A stretch of DNA of 64,000 nucleotides from Pseudomonadota bacterium (GTDB lineage: Bacteria > Myxococcota_A > UBA796 > SXON01), in assembly GCA_030685065.1 (NCBI GenBank), contig JAUXQH010000022.1:1-64000 (forward strand), given 5' to 3'. Of the stretch, positions 61,107 through 64,000 are shown in pieces. The first letter of the stretch is position 1; each line of letters starts with the position of its first letter. The translations under genes and the position numbers were made by a program. The notes below the pieces were generated by a model. It searched no databases and was not told the origin of the DNA. It saw only the letters and a program-made list of their open reading frames with translations.

Positions 61107-63871
61107 CCGCGCTCGGGGGGCGCTACCAGCTCCTCGCCCTGCTCGGCACGGGTACGGCCGGCTCGGTCTACCGCGCGAATGACCTCGCGAGCGGCCAGGC
61201 CGTAGCCGTCAAGATCCTCGTGGGCGGCTCCCCCCAACGCGACGCGCGCCTGGAGCGGGAGGGTCGGGTGCTCCGCGAGCTCGGGATCCCCGGCGTGGTG
61301 CGCCTCCTCGACGAGGGCGTGCACGATGGGCGGCGGTTCCTGGTGACGGAGCTGGTGGACGGCGTCGCGTTTCCGGGAGCGGGACGGACCCCCGAGTGGG
61401 ACGCGGTGGCGCCCCTCGTGATCCGGCTCTTCGAGACCCTCGCCCTCGTGCACGCCGCGGGGGTGATCCACCGCGATCTGAAGCCCCAGAACGTGCTCGT
61501 CGACGCCACGGGCGCGCCCACGGTGCTCGACTTCGGCCTTTCCTCCCTCCTCGGCGGAAACGCGAGCCTGACCGCCACGGGGGACGTGGTCGGGACGCCC
61601 ACCTACCAGGCTCCCGAGCAGGTGCTGTGCGATCGGCCGGTCGACGCCCGCGCCGACCTCTACGCGGTGGGCGTCATGATCTACGAGGTCCTGGCGGGCC
61701 GCTCCCCGCAGCCGGCGCGGTCCCTGGGCGGCATCTACAGCGCGCGCCTCGTCCGCGATCCGCCTCCCCTGCGATCCGTGGCGCCCCAGGTGCCCGCGGC
61801 GGTCGCGCGCATCGTCGATCGCCTCGTGGCCCGCGACCCGGAGGACCGCCCCGGCTCCGCCCGCGCCGTCCTGGACGACCTCGCGGGCGCGGCGCCCATC
61901 CGGCCGGCCGGCCTCCTCCCCTGGCTCGGCACCCGCGAGCCGATCGCCCGCATCGTCGCCGCGGCCCGCGAGCGGCGCGCGATCGACGTGACGGGCCTCC
62001 GGGGCGCCGGGCGCACGCGCCTCCTGGCCGAGGTCGCTGGAGAGCTGGCCGTGGCGGGGATCCGGACCGCGCGGCTGCAGCCCGGCGCGCGGCCCTACGA
62101 GAGCCTGATGGCGGCGCTCGAGGGTCCATCCGCGGGCGTCCCGCCCGACGTCGACGACCTCCCGGCGGCGCTGCGTGCGCGCCTCGGCGCGGGCGACGTG
62201 CTCCTCGTGGACGACGTTGACCACGTCGATGCGTGGACGGCCGCGCTCCTCGAGACGATCGCACCCGACGCCGGCGCGGTGATCCGCGGCGCCGCGGGCG
62301 GGTCGCCGCGCGAGGTCGTGCACCTCGGGCCTCTCTCTTGCGCCGCGCTCCTCCAGCTGTTCGAGGGGAGCGGCGCCGAGCCCGACGCGGACCCACCGGG
62401 CGTCGCGACCGCGGGCCGTGTGGCCAGCACGGAGCGCTTCGCGGCCAGCCTGCTGCACGCCCGCACCGCCGGGCTCGCCTCCCGCGTCGCCGCCGAGGTC
62501 GGGGCGTGGGTGGCCGCGGGCCACGCGCGCTGGTCCGGCGACCAGCTCGTCGTGTCGGACGAGCCGCTCGAGCTCCTGGCGCTCGGTCCCCCACCGGACG
62601 CCCGGCTCGGGCGCCGCTCCGCCCCCGAGGCCCTCTCCGAACCGCTGGCCATGGCCCTCCTGTGGGTGACGCTCGCGGAGCCGTGCGCGACGCTCTCGGT
62701 GCTGGCGGCGGCGCGCGGTCGGCGGCCATGGGAGATCGAGGCCGAGCTCGACGCGCTCGTCGCGCGGGGGGGCGTCACGCGGCAGCCCGACGGCGCGCTC
62801 GCCCCACGGCCCGATGTCGCCGGGCTCGTCCTCAGCGCCGACGACGAGCGCTCCCTGGCCCTTGCCGCCGTCGGGCGCGCGTTCCCGCCGGGTGCGGCGG
62901 GGCGCCTGCGCCGGCTCCTCGGCGGGGAGGCCTGGGCAGAGGCGGCGGGTGAGGCCGAGCGGGTCGCGATCGGCGCGCTGGAGGAGGGCGGCTTCGCGGT
63001 GGCGCTCGCCGCCGCGCGGTGGGGCCTGCGGGCCGCGGCCGAGAGCGACGAACCGGTGGCGACGGCGACCCTGCGCGTCCTGCTCGCCCGCGCGGCGGTC
63101 AACGTCGGCAGCCCCGCCGCGCTGGCGTGCGCGGTGGCCGAGCTTCGGTGCGCGGGGAGCCGGCACCCGTCGGAACCGTTCGTGCGCGCGCTCGACGCGG
63201 GCGACGCCCCGCGCGAGGCCTGGCAGCGGGGACTCGAGGTCGCGGAGGCGCTGGTGGAGGCCGGCGCCCACGCCGAGGCCCTCCGTGAGGTCGCCCCCCT
63301 CGCGCTCGCCGCGGAGCGGCACCGCCTCTCCCGCCTCGCGCTCCACGCGCGGTGGATCCAACGCGCGGCCGCCTACCGGGCGGGGGCTCCGGACGCGGCG
63401 GGCCCCGACCTGCGCTTCGTCGACGAAGCCCACGCGCTCGGCGTGGACCGGCTGACGGCGCGCGTGTGCCTGACGGAGGCCGCCGTGGCGTGGCGCGCGG
63501 GCCGCTACGAGGACGGCGCGGGGCTCGCCCGCCGGGCCGTGGCCGCCGAGCCGGGCATGCCCGGCGTCGCGACCCCGGTGGCCACGCTCGCGCGAGCGTT
63601 GGTCGTCGCTTGCACGGATCGCGGGGGCGCGGACGAGGCCCGGTCGCTCGTCGCCGAGGCGGACTTGCTCCCCGACCCGGCGGTGGGCGTACAGGTCCGC
63701 GGGCTCCTGGCGCTCGCGTTGCCGGAGCTCGGGGCCGCGTTCGCCGTCGACGCGGAGAGGCTCGGGGAACGGGCGGGGCGACGGGGCGAGATCCGCGCCG
63801 TGCTCTCCTGCGCCGAGGCGCTCGCGTTCTGTCGCGCATCCGCACGTCGGTGGGCGAGGTCCGCGCCCTGA
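61103..63871 (+). CDS. Ser/Thr protein kinase with ATPase/TPR-like C-terminal region
   Basis: 922 residues, GTG at 61103 overlapping the LysM gene. Kinase domain ~7-265: G-T-G-T-A-G-S-V, K37, I-H-R-D-L-K-P-Q-N and L-D-F-G. It is followed by an ATPase-like segment with Walker A G-L-R-G-A-G-R304-T (Arg for Lys) and Walker B-like V-L-L-V-D-D-V-D, and a helical repeat region to the C-terminus. It has no transmembrane helix and presumably works with its coupled LysM/TPR partner. It has the same architecture as the kinase at 38223-41492. Confidence 0.9.
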   Translation: MTALGGRYQLLALLGTGTAGSVYRANDLASGQAVAVKILVGGSPQRDARLEREGRVLRELGIPGVVRLLDEGVHDGRRFLVTELVDGVAFPGAGRTPEWDAVAPLVIRLFETLALVHAAGVIHRDLKPQNVLVDATGAPTVLDFGLSSLLGGNASLTATGDVVGTPTYQAPEQVLCDRPVDARADLYAVGVMIYEVLAGRSPQPARSLGGIYSARLVRDPPPLRSVAPQVPAAVARIVDRLVARDPEDRPGSARAVLDDLAGAAPIRPAGLLPWLGTREPIARIVAAARERRAIDVTGLRGAGRTRLLAEVAGELAVAGIRTARLQPGARPYESLMAALEGPSAGVPPDVDDLPAALRARLGAGDVLLVDDVDHVDAWTAALLETIAPDAGAVIRGAAGGSPREVVHLGPLSCAALLQLFEGSGAEPDADPPGVATAGRVASTERFAASLLHARTAGLASRVAAEVGAWVAAGHARWSGDQLVVSDEPLELLALGPPPDARLGRRSAPEALSEPLAMALLWVTLAEPCATLSVLAAARGRRPWEIEAELDALVARGGVTRQPDGALAPRPDVAGLVLSADDERSLALAAVGRAFPPGAAGRLRRLLGGEAWAEAAGEAERVAIGALEEGGFAVALAAARWGLRAAAESDEPVATATLRVLLARAAVNVGSPAALACAVAELRCAGSRHPSEPFVRALDAGDAPREAWQRGLEVAEALVEAGAHAEALREVAPLALAAERHRLSRLALHARWIQRAAAYRAGAPDAAGPDLRFVDEAHALGVDRLTARVCLTEAAVAWRAGRYEDGAGLARRAVAAEPGMPGVATPVATLARALVVACTDRGGADEARSLVAEADLLPDPAVGVQVRGLLALALPELGAAFAVDAERLGERAGRRGEIRAVLSCAEALAFCRASARRWARSAP

Positions 63872-63920
63872 GGGCATGGTCGCGTGGATGCTGTACACTC
63901 CGCCGACGGAGGGGGGAACG

Positions 63921-64000
63921 GTGCCGACGGGGGGGTCTACGAACGGAGGAGCGCCGCCCGGGGTCCTCTTCGTCGGGCGCTACACGCTCCTTGAGATCCT
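63921..64000 (+). CDS. Ser/Thr protein kinase (start only)
   Basis: A GTG at 63921 behind GGAGGGGGG opens a frame to the window edge (26 codons). The visible end G-R-Y-T-L-L-E-I-L is the standard opening of a bacterial Ser/Thr kinase domain, matching G-R-Y-Q-L-L-A-L-L of the preceding kinase. The remainder is outside the window, so only the first strand can be judged. Confidence 0.7.
   Translation, partial: MPTGGSTNGGAPPGVLFVGRYTLLEI

Noticed and set aside
61004..63898. Long minus-strand open frame (~960 codons)
   Set aside because: Antisense to the LysM/kinase pair; composition is Arg/Gly/Ala noise without motifs.

Overview
The window is very GC-rich DNA with dense coding on both strands and almost no A/T-rich regulatory sequence. 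The gene content suggests a large-genome member of the Myxococcota or a related delta-proteobacterial lineage. The signs are many lipoproteins with Asp/Thr-rich linkers, a MopE-like metal-binding/FG-GAP protein, OmpA with thrombospondin-type-3 repeats, multidomain Ser/Thr kinases with C-terminal ATPase/TPR-like regions, VWA lipoproteins, two rhomboids and an ECF-type sigma factor. This placement is an inference from families; no rRNA, tRNA or other decisive marker is present.

Layout. 1-3.2 kb: the 3' part of a secreted repeat protein and a lipoprotein with an acidic linker. 3.2-8.3 kb: a GT-C-like membrane protein diverging from a membrane-anchored SGNH hydrolase, then a cytochrome c/copper-monooxygenase-fold lipoprotein and a propeller-like lipoprotein. 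8.3-12.3 kb: a vapBC module bounded by gene fragments, a tandem pair of Cys-rich secreted proteins, palindromic repeats, an HExxH lipoprotein and a membrane protein. 12.4-18.1 kb: dapC-dapD-dapE (succinylase branch of lysine/diaminopimelate synthesis) coupled to a GT-C membrane protein and a rhomboid. 18.1-26.9 kb: a 51-bp palindromic array, a [2Fe-2S] ferredoxin, a second rhomboid, an MFS carrier, an orphan DNA methyltransferase, a lone E2-type acyltransferase, a degenerate GGDEF protein, and a DASS carrier coupled to a universal stress protein. 26.9-32.2 kb: a 63-bp palindromic array, an LMW tyrosine phosphatase, a sigma factor with a membrane partner, and OmpA. 32.2-36.8 kb: lipoproteins (two with VWA MIDAS motifs) and a Uma2 remnant. 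36.8-43.7 kb: an FAD-linked oxidase, a large Ser/Thr kinase, a DsbA-like lipoprotein and pheS. 43.7-56.4 kb: two HExxH peptidases, a transglutaminase-like protein, an Ig-like protein, a nitrilase, a YoaK-type protein, ArsS with its peroxidase-like partner, TM2 and AIM24 proteins, an envelope protein and a YiaA-like protein. 56.4-58.5 kb: about 2 kb of decayed sequence with another 51-bp array and a frameshifted FG-GAP remnant. 58.5-64 kb: a TrmA/RumA-like methyltransferase lacking the usual catalytic Cys, a TPR/LysM membrane protein coupled to a second Ser/Thr kinase, and the start of a third kinase.

The clearest functional units are dapCDE, vapBC, arsS with its partner, the sigma/anti-sigma pair and the LysM-kinase pair. 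The most unusual feature is a set of four different intergenic palindromic repeat families. Three of them sit between convergent genes. The arrays have 51-, 63- and again 51-bp periods, all codon multiples, and the best copies in two of them have 13-bp stems. No phage, integrase, CRISPR array or RNA gene was recognised.
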